Shown here piece by piece: positions 26,944-36,521 of a DNA stretch of 64,000 nucleotides. Location: contig WREP01000006.1 in assembly GCA_009779265.1 (NCBI GenBank), forward strand, positions 1-64,000, in the 5' to 3' direction. The DNA is from Betaproteobacteria bacterium (GTDB lineage: Bacteria > Pseudomonadota > Gammaproteobacteria > Burkholderiales > Rhodocyclaceae). Each line of letters starts with the position of its first letter. Within the stretch, counting starts at the first letter, position 1. A program made the translations under genes and the position numbers. The notes beneath the pieces were generated by a model. That model had not been told where the DNA came from. It saw only the letters and a program-made list of their open reading frames with translations, and ran no database searches.

Positions 26944-27986
26944 TTTGGATCCTTGCCGTCGCGCAGCTTGTCCAGCGCCGCCAGACTGTCGGCGAGGTCG
27001 GGCGGGGCGGCGTCGAGGTCGACGGTCAGCCATTGCCGCAAGCGGCCCTGGATTTCCTCGAGCGCCGGATCGCCAGCGACGAAATGGCGTTGCAGCCAAT
27101 CGCTCGCCACCTGCAGTTCGCTGCGGAAGCTGCCCTGTTCATGGGCGAACAGGGCCAGCCGGGCCGTCAGGAGGCGCAGTTTGAGATTTTCGCGCAGGAA
27201 GAAACGCTGCTCCGGCGCCAGCAAGGCCGGCTCCTCGCGGTCGAAACGCTGGATGCGGACGAGGCCGCGCAACTCCTGCCACATATCGGCCAAAAGCAGA
27301 CGCCAGACGGGGCCGTCGCTCGTCGTGGCAGCGGGCGTCGCCGACGTGGCCGCGCCGGGGCGGACATCGGCGGCCAGCGGCAGCTTGTCGACGCGGCCGA
27401 TAATTTCTTCGATGCCCAGGCTGATGCCGACGACATCGACGGCGGGCAGCGCCTTCAGGCGGGCCAGATCCTTGGCCAGCGCGCTGCGCAGCGGCAGATG
27501 GCGCGGCTGGTCGAGGCGGGCGAGCTGGGCGTCGGCGGTTTGCAGGGCGCGCGTCGCGGCGGCGACATTGCCGGCCAGTTGCAATTGCTGCGCCGCCAGC
27601 ATCAGCGCCTGCTCGACTTCGCGCAGGGTCGCGTCCTCGCGGCCATGCGCCAGCCCCTCGTAAATGCCGCGCAGGGTTTCGCCCTGGCTTTCAAAGCCGC
27701 CCAGACGGCTGTCGACGGCATCGAGCCTGGTCCGCAATGCCTCGATCTGTTCCAGCAACTGGCCGCGCTCCGTCTTGCCGGCGGTTTCGGCCGCGGCCAG
27801 ACGGGCCGCCTCGCCGCGCGTTTCGTCGAGTTGGCGGTGGGTTTCTCGCCATTGCCAGCCGGCCAGGGCAAGAAGCGCCACGACGAGGAGGACGAGCAGC
27901 CACGGCGCGGTCCGGCGCGGCGCGGCGGCGGGCGGCGGTTCCGGCGGAGCTACTTCGGGCGGAGGGGAAATATTATCGGTCGTCAT
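26940..27986 (-). CDS. hemX: HemX-like membrane protein
   Basis: A 348-aa single-span protein. Pro-rich cytoplasmic N-terminus, one helix (PWLLVLLVVALLALAGW), a coiled coil (RQLDETRGEAARLAAAE...), then a helical periplasmic domain. It is the HemX of hemCDXY operons, often mislabelled uroporphyrinogen methyltransferase; no methyltransferase motif is present. The ATG at 27986 overlaps the hemD stop as ATGA; a TTG nine bases upstream is the alternative. Confidence 0.86.
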   Translation of the reverse strand: MTTDNISPPPEVAPPEPPPAAAPRRTAPWLLVLLVVALLALAGWQWRETHRQLDETRGEAARLAAAETAGKTERGQLLEQIEALRTRLDAVDSRLGGFESQGETLRGIYEGLAHGREDATLREVEQALMLAAQQLQLAGNVAAATRALQTADAQLARLDQPRHLPLRSALAKDLARLKALPAVDVVGISLGIEEIIGRVDKLPLAADVRPGAATSATPAATTSDGPVWRLLLADMWQELRGLVRIQRFDREEPALLAPEQRFFLRENLKLRLLTARLALFAHEQGSFRSELQVASDWLQRHFVAGDPALEEIQGRLRQWLTVDLDAAPPDLADSLAALDKLRDGKDPK

Positions 27987-28765
27987 TCCAGCCAATTATA
28001 AGCAAGCAGAGCGGCCATGATGCCCTTATCGGCGCCGCCGCTCAGGATGATTTTATCGAGACCCAGTTGCCGCGCCGTTTCCGCGATCCGCTCATGCGGC
28101 ACGAACAGGGGCGTGGCTTGCAGGCAGCGGCGGCCCTCGGCATCGAGCAGATCGAGCAGGTAGCGCAGGCCCTCGCTGCTCGACACGGTCAGGGCGGCGA
28201 GCCGCCCTTGCCGCCAGGCGGCGAGCAGGGCTTGGGCATTGTCGGCGGGCGGCGAGCGGCGGTAGCAGGCGATGCAATCGACGCTCGCGCCGCGCGCGCG
28301 CAGGGTGTCGGCGAGCAATTCGCGGCCGCCGTCGCCGCGAAAAATCGCCACCCGCCGTCCGGCCACCCGCTCGGCGGCAAGTTCTGGGCAGGCCAGCAGG
28401 GCTTCCGAGTCGTAGCGCTCGTTCGGCGCCAGGCAGTCGCCGATGCCATGCGCCGCCAACGCCCGCACTGTGCCCGGGCCGACCGCCGCCGGTCGCAAAT
28501 GCGGCGGCCAGGGGCCGGCGGCGAGCAGGGCCGGCAGGGCGTGATCGACGGCATTGGGGCTGATGAAAACGGCCCAGTCATAGCTCGCCAAGCGCCCGGC
28601 GGCGACGGCCAGCGGCTGCGGATCGGCAGCGGGCGCGATGGCGAGCAGCGGGAAGAGCAGCGGCACGCCGCCCGCCGCCGCGATGGCCTCGGCCAACGGC
28701 CCGGCCTGCGCCGCCGGCCGGGTGACGGCGATGACGCGGCCGGCGAGCGGGCCGGTCGGGTTCAT
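27983..28765 (-). CDS. hemD: Uroporphyrinogen-III synthase
   Basis: Closes and isomerises hydroxymethylbilane to uroporphyrinogen III. It has 260 aa. HemD is poorly conserved, but [43 protein letters not shown] and [15 protein letters not shown] are characteristic. The start at 28765 overlaps the hemC stop (ATGA). It sits in the hemC-hemD-hemX-hemY run, each junction overlapping by 4 bp. Confidence 0.92.
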   Translation of the reverse strand: MNPTGPLAGRVIAVTRPAAQAGPLAEAIAAAGGVPLLFPLLAIAPAADPQPLAVAAGRLASYDWAVFISPNAVDHALPALLAAGPWPPHLRPAAVGPGTVRALAAHGIGDCLAPNERYDSEALLACPELAAERVAGRRVAIFRGDGGRELLADTLRARGASVDCIACYRRSPPADNAQALLAAWRQGRLAALTVSSSEGLRYLLDLLDAEGRRCLQATPLFVPHERIAETARQLGLDKIILSGGADKGIMAALLAYNWLE

Positions 28766-29697
28766 CCGGTGTGCGCCAGCTTTTCCAGAATGGCGTCGGC
28801 CCCCTGGGCGCGCAGCGTCGCGGCCAGTTGCCGACCCAGCGCCTCGGCCTCGGCCGGATCGCCGCGCAATTCGCCGGTCGCCATTTCCTGGCCATCGGCA
28901 GTGGCGACGAAGCCGCGCAACCACAGTTGGCCGCCGTCGATCACCGCGTAGCCGCCGAGTGGCACCTGACAACTGCCGCCGAGGGCGCGCGAGAAGGCGC
29001 GCTCGGCCTGGACACAGTAGGCGGTTTCCACATCGTTCAGCGGCGCGACAACGGCAGCCATGGCCGCGTCGCCGGCCAGCAACTCGATGCCCAGCGCCCC
29101 CTGGCCCGGCGCCGGCAGCGACTGCTCCGGCGTCAGCACGGCGCGGATGCGCTCTTTCAGGCCAAGACGCACCAGACCGGCGGCGGCCAGGATGATGGCG
29201 TCGTATTCGCCGGCATCGAGCTTACGCAAGCGGGTGTCGAGATTGCCACGCAGGCTCTTGATGGTCAGATGCGGATAGCCGGTGCGCAGGACAGCCTCGC
29301 GGCGCAGGCTGGAGGTACCGACCACGGCCCCCGCCGGCAGGTCGTCAAGACCGGCGTACTGGTTGGAAACGAAGGCGTCGCACGGATTTTCGCGGGCCGA
29401 GATGGCGGCCAGCGTGAAGCCTTCCGGCATCACCATGGGCACATCCTTCATCGAGTGCACGGCGAGGTGGGCGCGGCCTTCCTGCATTGCCACTTCCAGT
29501 TCCTTGATGAACAGGCCCTTGCCGCCGATTTCGGCGAGCGGCCGGTCGAGAATCTGGTCGCCCCGGGTGGTCATGCCTAGAATGGCGACTTCCGCCCCCG
29601 GATTGAGGCTGGCCAGACGGCCCTGAACATGGACGGCCTGCCACATGGCGAGGCGGGATTCACGGGAGGCGATGATGATTTTCGACAAAGCGGACAT
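28762..29697 (-). CDS. hemC: Porphobilinogen deaminase (hydroxymethylbilane synthase)
   Basis: Polymerises four porphobilinogens. It has 311 aa, the usual length. Key features: [37 protein letters not shown] with the catalytic aspartate in [10 protein letters not shown], and the dipyrromethane-binding cysteine in [12 protein letters not shown]. The start at 29697 (MSALSKIII) is preferred to one five codons upstream. It is the first gene of the hem operon and divergent from the TPMT-like gene across 41 bp. Confidence 0.97.
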   Translation of the reverse strand: MSALSKIIIASRESRLAMWQAVHVQGRLASLNPGAEVAILGMTTRGDQILDRPLAEIGGKGLFIKELEVAMQEGRAHLAVHSMKDVPMVMPEGFTLAAISARENPCDAFVSNQYAGLDDLPAGAVVGTSSLRREAVLRTGYPHLTIKSLRGNLDTRLRKLDAGEYDAIILAAAGLVRLGLKERIRAVLTPEQSLPAPGQGALGIELLAGDAAMAAVVAPLNDVETAYCVQAERAFSRALGGSCQVPLGGYAVIDGGQLWLRGFVATADGQEMATGELRGDPAEAEALGRQLAATLRAQGADAILEKLAHTG

Positions 29698-29738
29698 GAA
29701 ACGGCACACCACGACAGGGGGAAGGCGGGCATCTTAGC

Positions 29739-30362
29739 ATGAGCGGACAGACGCCTTTCCCGACCCGGATCAAACCTCCCGAACAGCGCCCGGAATTGCC
29801 GGAATTCTGGGACAAACGCTTTGGCGCGGGCGTCATGCCCTGGGACGCCGGCGGCGTGCCGGCGGAATTCGCCGCCTTCGTCGCCAGCCGGACGCAGCCG
29901 CTCGCCACCCTGATCCCCGGTTGCGGCAGCGCCTGGGAAGCCGCTTGTCTGGCCGCCGCCGGCTGGCCGGTGACGGCGCTCGACTTTTCGCCAACCGCCA
30001 TCGCCCAAGCGCGGCAAATACTCGGCCCGGCCGCCGTCGACCTGCGCTGCGCCGATTTCTTCAGCTTCGCCCCGGCCCGGCCTTACGACCTCATTTACGA
30101 ACGCGCCTTCCTCTGCGCCCTGCCGCGCAAGCTATGGGCTGACTGGGGCCACCGCGTGGCCGAACTGCTGCCGCCCGGCGGGCTGCTGGCCGGTTATTTT
30201 TATATTTGCGACCAGCCGAAAGGACCGCCCTTCGGCATCCTGGCGGAACAGTTGAATGAACTGCTGGCCGCTCAATTCGCCCTCGTGGAAGATATTCCGG
30301 CCAGCGACCCGCTACCGGTCTTTGACAGGGGCGAACGGTGGCAGGTGTGGCGGCGGCGGTAA
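29739..30362 (+). CDS. TPMT-type SAM-dependent methyltransferase
   Basis: A 207-aa thiopurine S-methyltransferase-superfamily enzyme. Signature FWDKRFGAGVMPWDAGGVPA at the N-terminus, motif I TLIPGCGSAWEAACLAA, acidic ALDFSP, and DLIYERAFLCALP. In bacteria this family methylates thiols, selenium or tellurium compounds; the real substrate is unknown. It begins within the 41-bp gap opposite hemC. Confidence 0.85.
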   Translation: MSGQTPFPTRIKPPEQRPELPEFWDKRFGAGVMPWDAGGVPAEFAAFVASRTQPLATLIPGCGSAWEAACLAAAGWPVTALDFSPTAIAQARQILGPAAVDLRCADFFSFAPARPYDLIYERAFLCALPRKLWADWGHRVAELLPPGGLLAGYFYICDQPKGPPFGILAEQLNELLAAQFALVEDIPASDPLPVFDRGERWQVWRRR

Positions 30363-30416
30363 TGCACTGCCTCGCAAATGGCTGTGCATGACCAATTCAC
30401 TGGAGGCATTTCACTC

Positions 30417-30914
30417 ATGGCGCCACTTCAAATGAGACAGATTTACAAAACGCTGATAGCGGCAACGCTTACTGCGGCCTTTTTCAGTATGCCCATGATG
30501 GGCGGGGGTCTTATATTTATAATCTTTATACAAATCATATACATTCCATTTTTAGCCCTGGCTTACCTCACAGGGCCAGAGCGGCGAAAGCTCTATGTTG
30601 CAAAAGCCATCATATGGGCACTGGCGTCGGTTGCCATTTTCACCACGCACTTTGTTCGACATGTATTAAACAGGTATCATGCCAATGAGATTACTTATTC
30701 GATCAACACATTCATTTCGGCAAATAAAAGATGCCCTCACAATCTGGAAGAAATAGGACTATCCAAAGAATCAATCCGAAAACACCTTCCCATGTTCGGT
30801 TATTCATGCAGCGAAAGCGATGGCCGACCCCTGCTTTATTATTCGGTCGGGTATATGCCGTATGCCATGTATAAATACGATTTTGACAAACAAAAATGGC
30901 ACAGATGGGACTGA
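30417..30914 (+). CDS. Orphan AT-rich membrane protein
   Basis: I do not recognise this 165-aa protein. Hydrophobic segments about 10-50 (GGLIFIIFIQIIYIPFLAL) and 62-85 (KAIIWALASVAIF) are followed by a soluble C-terminal part with two cysteines (SANKRCPHNLEEIGLS, MFGYSCSESDG) and aromatic residues (YMPYAMYKYDFDKQKWHRWD). The DNA is visibly AT-rich (about 40 percent GC in places) compared with both neighbours, suggesting recent acquisition. The start at 30417 follows GGAGG; an ATG at 30378 is an alternative. Confidence 0.6.
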   Translation: MAPLQMRQIYKTLIAATLTAAFFSMPMMGGGLIFIIFIQIIYIPFLALAYLTGPERRKLYVAKAIIWALASVAIFTTHFVRHVLNRYHANEITYSINTFISANKRCPHNLEEIGLSKESIRKHLPMFGYSCSESDGRPLLYYSVGYMPYAMYKYDFDKQKWHRWD

Positions 30915-30971
30915 TGGAGGCGTAACGCCTCGTGATAGCCTTGCGATTTTTTGCGGGCCGCGCCCAAAAAC

Positions 30972-33584
30972 ATGAATCCCAACACCCCGCCGACCATTTA
31001 CCTCAAGGACTACACCCCGCCCGCCTGGCTGATCGACAGCGTCGATCTCGATTTCGACCTTGGCGCCGTCACCACCGTGACCGCCACGCTGGCGCTGCGG
31101 CGCAATCCGGCGGTGGCCGCGCAGCCGCTGGCGCTCGACGGCGAGGAACTGGAGACGCTGGCCGTGCTGCTGGACGGCCAGCCGGCGGCGTTTGAACTGA
31201 CGCCAACCACGCTGCCCCTCTCCGATCTGCCCGAATGCTGCACCCTGCAAACCGTGGTGCGCATCGCACCGGACAAAAATACCCGGCTCTCCGGCCTTTA
31301 CCGCTCGCGCGACGGTTATTTCACGCAATGCGAGGCCGAGGGCTTTCGCCGCATCACCTGGTTTCTCGATCGACCGGATGTGATGTCCATCTACACGGTG
31401 ACGCTGCGCGCCGAGCGGAAGCGATTCCCGGTTCTGCTCGCCAACGGCAATCCGGTCGCCGCTGGCGAAGGCGCGGATGGGCAGCATTGGGCGACATGGC
31501 GCGATCCTTTCCGCAAGCCGGCCTATCTGTTCGCCCTCGTCGCCGGCAGTCTGGATGTGCTGCGCGATGTTTTTCGCACTGCCTCGGGCCGCGAGGTGCA
31601 ACTCGCCATTTACGTCGAGCCGGGCAAGCTCGACCAGTGCGCGCACGCCATGGCCGCCCTGAAGAAATCCATGCGCTGGGACGAAGAGCGTTTTGGTCTG
31701 GAATGCGATCTCGACCATTACATGATCGTCGCCGTCGGCGATTTCAACATGGGGGCGATGGAGAACAAGGGCCTCAACATCTTCAACACCAAATATGTGC
31801 TGGCGCGGCCCGATGTCGCCACCGACACGGATTTCGAGAACATCGACCGCGTCGTCGCGCACGAATATTTCCACAACTGGACGGGCAACCGCGTCACCTG
31901 CCGCGACTGGTTCCAACTGTCGCTGAAGGAGGGGTTGACGGTATTCCGCGATCAGGAATTCGGCGCCGACCTGCACCACCGCCAGACCGCCCGCATCCGC
32001 GAGGTGCGCGCCCTGCGCGCCGCGCAATTCCCCGAGGATGCCGGGCCGATGGCGCATCCGGTGCGGCCGTCCTCCTACATGGAGATTAACAATTTCTACA
32101 CCGCCACCGTCTATGAAAAGGGCGCCGAAGTCATCCGCATGATGCACACGCTGCTCGGTCGCGACGCTTTCCGCGCCGGCATGGATGAATATTTCCGCCG
32201 CCACGACGGGCAGGCGGTGACTTGCGAGCATTTCGTCGCCGCCATGACCGCCCATGCGCCCGCCGAGGCCGGTTTCGACGTGACGCGCTTCATGCGCTGG
32301 TACGAACAGGCCGGCACGCCGCGCGTCGCCGTCAGCGGCGTCTGGGATGGCGAGCGCCGCCGCTACACACTGAGCTGCGCGCAGACCAACCCGCGCGCCA
32401 CGGACGACGCGCCCTGCCTGATCCCGCTGCGCGTCGCGCTGTTCGCCGCCGACGGCAGCCTGTTGCCGGGCAGCGAGCGCCTGCTGTTGTTAAAGGAAAC
32501 AACGCAAAGCTTCGTCTTTGACGATATCGCCGCGCCGCCGGTGCCCTCCCTGCTGCGCGATTTCTCGGCGCCGGTGGTTCTCGATTTCAACTACACGGCG
32601 GAAGAACTGACCCTGCTGCTGGCGCACGAAACGGACCCGTTCACCGCCTGGGAAGCCGGCCAGCGCCTGGCGACGCGGCTGATTCTCGACGCCACCGCCG
32701 CCATCGCCGCCGGCCGGACACCCGTCTGGCCGGAAAGCTTCGTCGCCGCCTGCCGCCGCCTGCTGCGTGCCGGACGCGATGCCGCTTTCGTCGCCGAGGC
32801 CCTGAGCCTGCCCGGCGAAACGACGCTGGCCGAGCAGCTCGACCCGGTCGACCCGGAAGCCCTGCACGCCGCCCGCAACGGCCTGCGCCGGCATCTGGCC
32901 GAAAGCCTCGAAAGCGAGTTCGCCGCCCTTTACGCCGCGCTCGCCGCCAGCCAGCCCTACGCCCCGGATAGCGCGCAGGCGGGCCGCCGGGCGCTGCGCA
33001 ACCTGTGCCTCTCCTACCTGCTCGAACTGGACACGCCGGCCATGCGCCAATTGGCGCTGCAACAATTCCGTACCGCCGACAATATGACCGACCAGTTCGC
33101 CGCCTTGAGTGCGCTGGCCAATATCAATGCCGCCGACTGCGCCGAGCGCGACGCGGCGCTGGCCGAGTTCTACCAGCGCTGGCAAGGCGAGGCGCTGGTC
33201 ATGGACAAGTGGCTGGCCGTGCAATCGACCAGCCGGCGGCCAGAGACGCTGGCCGTAGTGAAGGCCCTGACGACCCATCCGGCCTTCGACCTCGGCAATC
33301 CGAACAAGGTTTATGCGCTGATCCGCGCCTTCGGCGCCAATCTGGTCCGCTTCCATGCCGCCGACGGCGGCGGCTACGCCTTCATGGCCGAGCAGATCCT
33401 CGCCCTGAATGACCGCAATCCGCAGCTCGCCGCGCGTCTGACGCGCTCATTCGATCACTGGCGAAAATTCGACGCCGCCCGCCAGGCGCTGGCCCGCGCC
33501 GCGCTGGAACGCATCGGCGGCCACCCCAACTTGTCGCGCGACGTGCGAGAAGTGGTCGGGCGTGTGTTAAATCGCACAGCCTGA
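30972..33584 (+). CDS. pepN: Aminopeptidase N (M1 family)
   Basis: Cytosolic zinc aminopeptidase that completes peptide breakdown. It has 870 aa like E. coli PepN. GAMEN in NMGAMENKGLNIFN binds the substrate N-terminus; HEYFHNWTGNR (H297-E-x-x-H) with the downstream glutamate in LKEGLTVFRD forms the zinc site. ERAP-like helical C-terminal half. The start at 30972 (MNPNTPPTIYLKDY) fits the family. A 6-bp palindrome at 30917-30931 lies before it. Confidence 0.97.
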   Translation: MNPNTPPTIYLKDYTPPAWLIDSVDLDFDLGAVTTVTATLALRRNPAVAAQPLALDGEELETLAVLLDGQPAAFELTPTTLPLSDLPECCTLQTVVRIAPDKNTRLSGLYRSRDGYFTQCEAEGFRRITWFLDRPDVMSIYTVTLRAERKRFPVLLANGNPVAAGEGADGQHWATWRDPFRKPAYLFALVAGSLDVLRDVFRTASGREVQLAIYVEPGKLDQCAHAMAALKKSMRWDEERFGLECDLDHYMIVAVGDFNMGAMENKGLNIFNTKYVLARPDVATDTDFENIDRVVAHEYFHNWTGNRVTCRDWFQLSLKEGLTVFRDQEFGADLHHRQTARIREVRALRAAQFPEDAGPMAHPVRPSSYMEINNFYTATVYEKGAEVIRMMHTLLGRDAFRAGMDEYFRRHDGQAVTCEHFVAAMTAHAPAEAGFDVTRFMRWYEQAGTPRVAVSGVWDGERRRYTLSCAQTNPRATDDAPCLIPLRVALFAADGSLLPGSERLLLLKETTQSFVFDDIAAPPVPSLLRDFSAPVVLDFNYTAEELTLLLAHETDPFTAWEAGQRLATRLILDATAAIAAGRTPVWPESFVAACRRLLRAGRDAAFVAEALSLPGETTLAEQLDPVDPEALHAARNGLRRHLAESLESEFAALYAALAASQPYAPDSAQAGRRALRNLCLSYLLELDTPAMRQLALQQFRTADNMTDQFAALSALANINAADCAERDAALAEFYQRWQGEALVMDKWLAVQSTSRRPETLAVVKALTTHPAFDLGNPNKVYALIRAFGANLVRFHAADGGGYAFMAEQILALNDRNPQLAARLTRSFDHWRKFDAARQALARAALERIGGHPNLSRDVREVVGRVLNRTA

Positions 33585-33650
33585 TACAAAAAAATGAACA
33601 CAAATCAAAAAAGTGGCAGCTACCTTTTTATAATGTCGGGTAATTTTTGT

Positions 33651-33674
33651 GCCGGCGCTCACCCGAGCGCCGGC
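33651..33674 (+). promoter_or_regulatory. Perfect 10-bp hairpin in the leader of the receiver gene
   Basis: GCCGGCGCTC, loop ACCC, GAGCGCCGGC. It lies 23 bp before the ATG of the receiver protein, after an AT-rich stretch with a TATAAT at 33629-33634 that lacks a good -35. No T run follows, so it is not a normal terminator for pepN. If transcription starts near 33641 it would be a 5'-leader hairpin. Confidence 0.4.
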
Positions 33675-33697
33675 CTCTCGACGCCGAAGGAAGAACC

Positions 33698-34258
33698 ATG
33701 GGTCTGTTCGCCCGACTGCAAGCTCTGTTCCGCAAACCGCCGCCCGATACTGCCCCCCCGCCTGCCTCCTCGCCGTTGGTCACGCCAATCGCCCTCCCGA
33801 CCGGCCAGGAGCGCCGCCAGCGGCCCCGGGTCAATGCCCGCGAAGGCACGCGGGTTCTGATCATCGACGATTCCAAGACCATTCTCGCGGTGCTGCGCAA
33901 ATTCCTGCGCTCTGCCGACTACGAAACCTTCGAGGCGCTGGATGCCGAATCCGGTCTGGCCGCCATACCCATCCAGCGTCCGGATCTGATCTTCCTCGAC
34001 ATCGTGCTGCCCGGCATGAACGGCTTCGCCGCCCTGCGCGCCATCCGCCGCGACCCGGCGATGCGTCACATTCCAGTCATCATGATGAGCGGCAATGAGC
34101 AGGCCATGGAGCAATTTTTCGGCAGCCGCATCGGCGCCGATGCCTTCTTGAAAAAACCCTTCTCGCGCCAGGAAGTTTTCTTCCACATCGAGAGTCTGCT
34201 CGATGAATTGCAAATCCCCCGCCGTGCCGTGCCGCGCGTTGCCGGGGCGGCGCAGTAG
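33698..34258 (+). CDS. Stand-alone receiver-domain protein (PilG/PilH-like)
   Basis: A 186-aa protein. Basic/Pro-rich N-terminal ~50 residues (GLFARLQALFRKPPPDTAPP), then one receiver domain: acidic pair in VLIIDDSKTI, phosphoacceptor aspartate in LIFLDIVLPGMNG, Ser in IMMSGNEQ, lysine in AFLKKPFSRQ. There is no output domain. Such receivers work in phosphorelay or chemosensory systems; the partner is unknown. Convergent with the DUF4166 gene across 16 bp. Confidence 0.82.
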   Translation: MGLFARLQALFRKPPPDTAPPPASSPLVTPIALPTGQERRQRPRVNAREGTRVLIIDDSKTILAVLRKFLRSADYETFEALDAESGLAAIPIQRPDLIFLDIVLPGMNGFAALRAIRRDPAMRHIPVIMMSGNEQAMEQFFGSRIGADAFLKKPFSRQEVFFHIESLLDELQIPRRAVPRVAGAAQ

Positions 34259-34274
34259 CTTGTAACTCCGTATA

Positions 34275-34859
34275 TCAAGCGGATTCCACCGCAGCCGCCT
34301 CGAACTTGCCCGAATAACGGAACACCTGCCCAAACAGCGGGTGCGTGAGGCGGAAGTCCATGACGAAGTGGTTTTCGTCAACGGCCTCCTCAACGATGGT
34401 GGTGTGGCCGAGCAACAGCCATTCCGGGATCGGCAGCAGGAGCGGCCCAAGTTTCGCCACGAAGCGGATGCCGCGATAGCAGAGCCGGCCATCTTGCCAA
34501 TAGGGCGCCATTTGCAGGCCGAGCGCCGGGTTGACGAATTCAATCAATTCCCCATTCCCGGCATCGACCCAGAAGCTGTTGAAATGGATCACCCGGCCAT
34601 CCGGGTAGCTCAGGGTTCGCCGCCAATATTGGCGGTCGCCAACGACGCGCTTATCGACGACGGTTCGCACATCCTTGCCGCCGCGATTCACCAGCGCGCC
34701 GATAACGCCGAGGATGGTGAGAAAGGGCTGCATGAAGCGCGGATACTCGATATCCATGTAACCGCTGTCGATGCTCGCGCCGAATCGGTAATGCGTCCGC
34801 AAGGCGGGCGGCAGTTCCTCCCAATCGGCGCCGAGCGCCCGCTGCATCAGGCTTTTCAT
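34275..34859 (-). CDS. DUF4166 domain protein
   Basis: Soluble-looking 194-aa protein matching DUF4166 in pattern: ADWEELPPALRTHYRF, DIEYPRFMQPFLTILGVIGA, WRRTLSYPDGRVIHFNSFWV. The domain is often found fused or next to NAD(P)-binding oxidoreductases; its function is unknown. Last gene of the coupled four-gene module; its ATG overlaps the stop of the preceding gene by 4 bp. Confidence 0.75.
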   Translation of the reverse strand: MKSLMQRALGADWEELPPALRTHYRFGASIDSGYMDIEYPRFMQPFLTILGVIGALVNRGGKDVRTVVDKRVVGDRQYWRRTLSYPDGRVIHFNSFWVDAGNGELIEFVNPALGLQMAPYWQDGRLCYRGIRFVAKLGPLLLPIPEWLLLGHTTIVEEAVDENHFVMDFRLTHPLFGQVFRYSGKFEAAAVESA

Positions 34860-35335
34860 GATTCGGCTCCGGGCATGTATTTGAACACCATCAGCGCCAC
34901 GATGAGCACCATCGAGATGAAAGCCGGCACGCCCAGCCAGAACCAGCGGCGGGCCATGCGCCAGTAGAGCGCGGGTAGCGGCGTGTCGGCGCGGACGGCT
35001 TCGGCGGCGATTTTTTGCATACGAATCTGCAACCAGACGACCGGCAGCCAGCAGATGCCCGCCAGCGCGTATAGAAACAGGGTGGCGGCAAGCCACGGCG
35101 TGGTCAGCGGAATATCCAGCAGATGCACCAGCCACAAACCGCTGATGGGCTGGAAGATGACCGTCGGCGTGGTGAACAGCCAGTCCGCCAGCACGACATG
35201 GCGGTTGGTCACGGCGATGTGCGCGACATGGCCGCTGCGGTCGGCCATCCATTTGTAGAAGGCGCTGCCGAGTCCGGTGCCGAACAGCAGCACCATGCTG
35301 AGAATGTGCAGGGTTTTGAGCAGGGTGTAGTTCAT
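34856..35335 (-). CDS. DUF2269 family integral membrane protein
   Basis: A 159-aa protein with four membrane helices beginning MNYTLLKTLHILSMVLLFG; the conserved histidine in LKTLHIL and the VLADWLFTTPTVIFQPISG region are typical of DUF2269. Function unknown. It overlaps the genes on both sides by 4 bp, so its product is probably made in fixed ratio with the SDR protein and DUF4166 protein. Confidence 0.8.
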   Translation of the reverse strand: MNYTLLKTLHILSMVLLFGTGLGSAFYKWMADRSGHVAHIAVTNRHVVLADWLFTTPTVIFQPISGLWLVHLLDIPLTTPWLAATLFLYALAGICWLPVVWLQIRMQKIAAEAVRADTPLPALYWRMARRWFWLGVPAFISMVLIVALMVFKYMPGAES

Positions 35336-36183
35336 TTTCCTGAATCCGTGAAAAAAAGGCCGGCTTCGATTTTCAGCGGCGGACGCCCGAGGAAGCGGAT
35401 CAGCGGCCCGGGGTCGGCCCAATAGCCGGTTTGCAGCATGCGCAGGTTTTCCGGTTGCAGCAGCGGATTGAAATGGCGTCCGGCGTGGGCGGCAAGCAGC
35501 GCCAGCCGGAAGGGAAGGTGAAACAGCGGCGCGCGCGGAAGAGCCTGCGCCCGGCGCATGCTTTGCAGCCATTCGCCAAAGCCGATAGTTTCCGCCCCGA
35601 CGATATCGAGCGTTTGCCGTGGCTGCGGCGAGGCAAGGCACTGCATCGCGGTGGCAACCACATCGCTGATATGCACCGGCTGAATCATCTGCTGTCCATC
35701 GCCGAGCACCGGAATCAGCGGTAGCCGCGCCAGACGCATGAACAGGCCGGCGCTTTTGCCGCCCGGGCCATAAATCAGGGAGGGGCGCAGAACGAACCAG
35801 TCGAGATCGAGGCCGCGCAGCGTGTCGTCCGCCGCCCGCTTGCTCAAGTGAAAGGCGGAAAACGCAGATTCGTCGGCGCCGAGGGCCGAGATTTGCAGCA
35901 CCCGGCGCACTCCGGCTTCGGCGCAGGCGCGGAACAGCGCGGCGGGCGCCAGATGATGCAGCGGTTCAAATCGCTGTCCGCCGCTTTCGCCGATGATGCC
36001 GACGCAGTTGATCACGGCATCCACTCCGGCAAGGCGCGGCAGCCAGTCGCGCGGGGCAAGCATCCGGCCAAAATCGACGCCATTGGCGCGCGAGGCCGGG
36101 ATGACGCTGTGGCCGGCGGCCATGAGCGCGGCGGCGAGATGGCGGCCAATGAAGCCGCTGGCGCCGGTCAGCAACACCTTCAC
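35332..36183 (-). CDS. NAD(P)-binding SDR-family oxidoreductase (NmrA/epimerase-like)
   Basis: An atypical SDR of 283 aa. Rossmann motif KVLLTGASGFIGRHLAAALM; DAVINCVGIIGE; HLSKRAADDTLRG keeps a lysine of the active-site region; ILVLRPSLIYGPGG-like segment (VLRPSLIYGPGGKSAG). Related to NADH-dependent proteins acting on quinones or lipids, substrate unknown. GTG start at 36183, overlapping the stop of the preceding gene (GTGA). Confidence 0.82.
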   Translation of the reverse strand: MKVLLTGASGFIGRHLAAALMAAGHSVIPASRANGVDFGRMLAPRDWLPRLAGVDAVINCVGIIGESGGQRFEPLHHLAPAALFRACAEAGVRRVLQISALGADESAFSAFHLSKRAADDTLRGLDLDWFVLRPSLIYGPGGKSAGLFMRLARLPLIPVLGDGQQMIQPVHISDVVATAMQCLASPQPRQTLDIVGAETIGFGEWLQSMRRAQALPRAPLFHLPFRLALLAAHAGRHFNPLLQPENLRMLQTGYWADPGPLIRFLGRPPLKIEAGLFFTDSGK

Positions 36184-36521
36184 GCCGCATCTCCCGGCGG
36201 CGGCAGCCTGATGAACTGGGCGAGATGCGCGCCAATCGCGTAGAGGCCAATCAACAAACCGAGCAAGGCCACCATCAAGGCCAGGCGCGCGCTGTCCAGC
36301 GGATTGCTGAAACGCGCGAACATGTCCGCCGCCAGAACGAGGAGCAAAGGCGTGATGGTCAACATCAGCCGGCTGTAGCTCACCCAGAAAGCGGCGGCCT
36401 CCTCATCCGGGCAGACGCGGCCGAGGATGTTCGCCAGCGGCGCGGACAAGACGCGCAAAACGGCAAAACTGATGGCGATGCTGATACAGGACAGCGCCAG
36501 CAATTGAAGGTAGGCATTCAT
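36180..36521 (-). CDS. Small integral membrane protein
   Basis: A 113-aa protein with three hydrophobic helices (LQLLALSCISIAISFAVLRV, LMLTITPLLLVLAADMFA, LALMVALLGLLIGLYAIGAH). No known family recognised. It begins the four-gene module 34275-36521, in which every junction overlaps by 4 bp. The 114-bp gap upstream separates it from the AraC-type gene; an imperfect stem there (CTCCG/CGGAG near 36580-36605) has no convincing T run in this direction. Confidence 0.6.
   Translation of the reverse strand: MNAYLQLLALSCISIAISFAVLRVLSAPLANILGRVCPDEEAAAFWVSYSRLMLTITPLLLVLAADMFARFSNPLDSARLALMVALLGLLIGLYAIGAHLAQFIRLPPPGDAA

Noticed and set aside
30917-30931. GAGGCG-TAA-CGCCTC palindrome as terminator of the orphan gene
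   Set aside because: Only six base pairs and no T tract; recorded only as a small palindrome.
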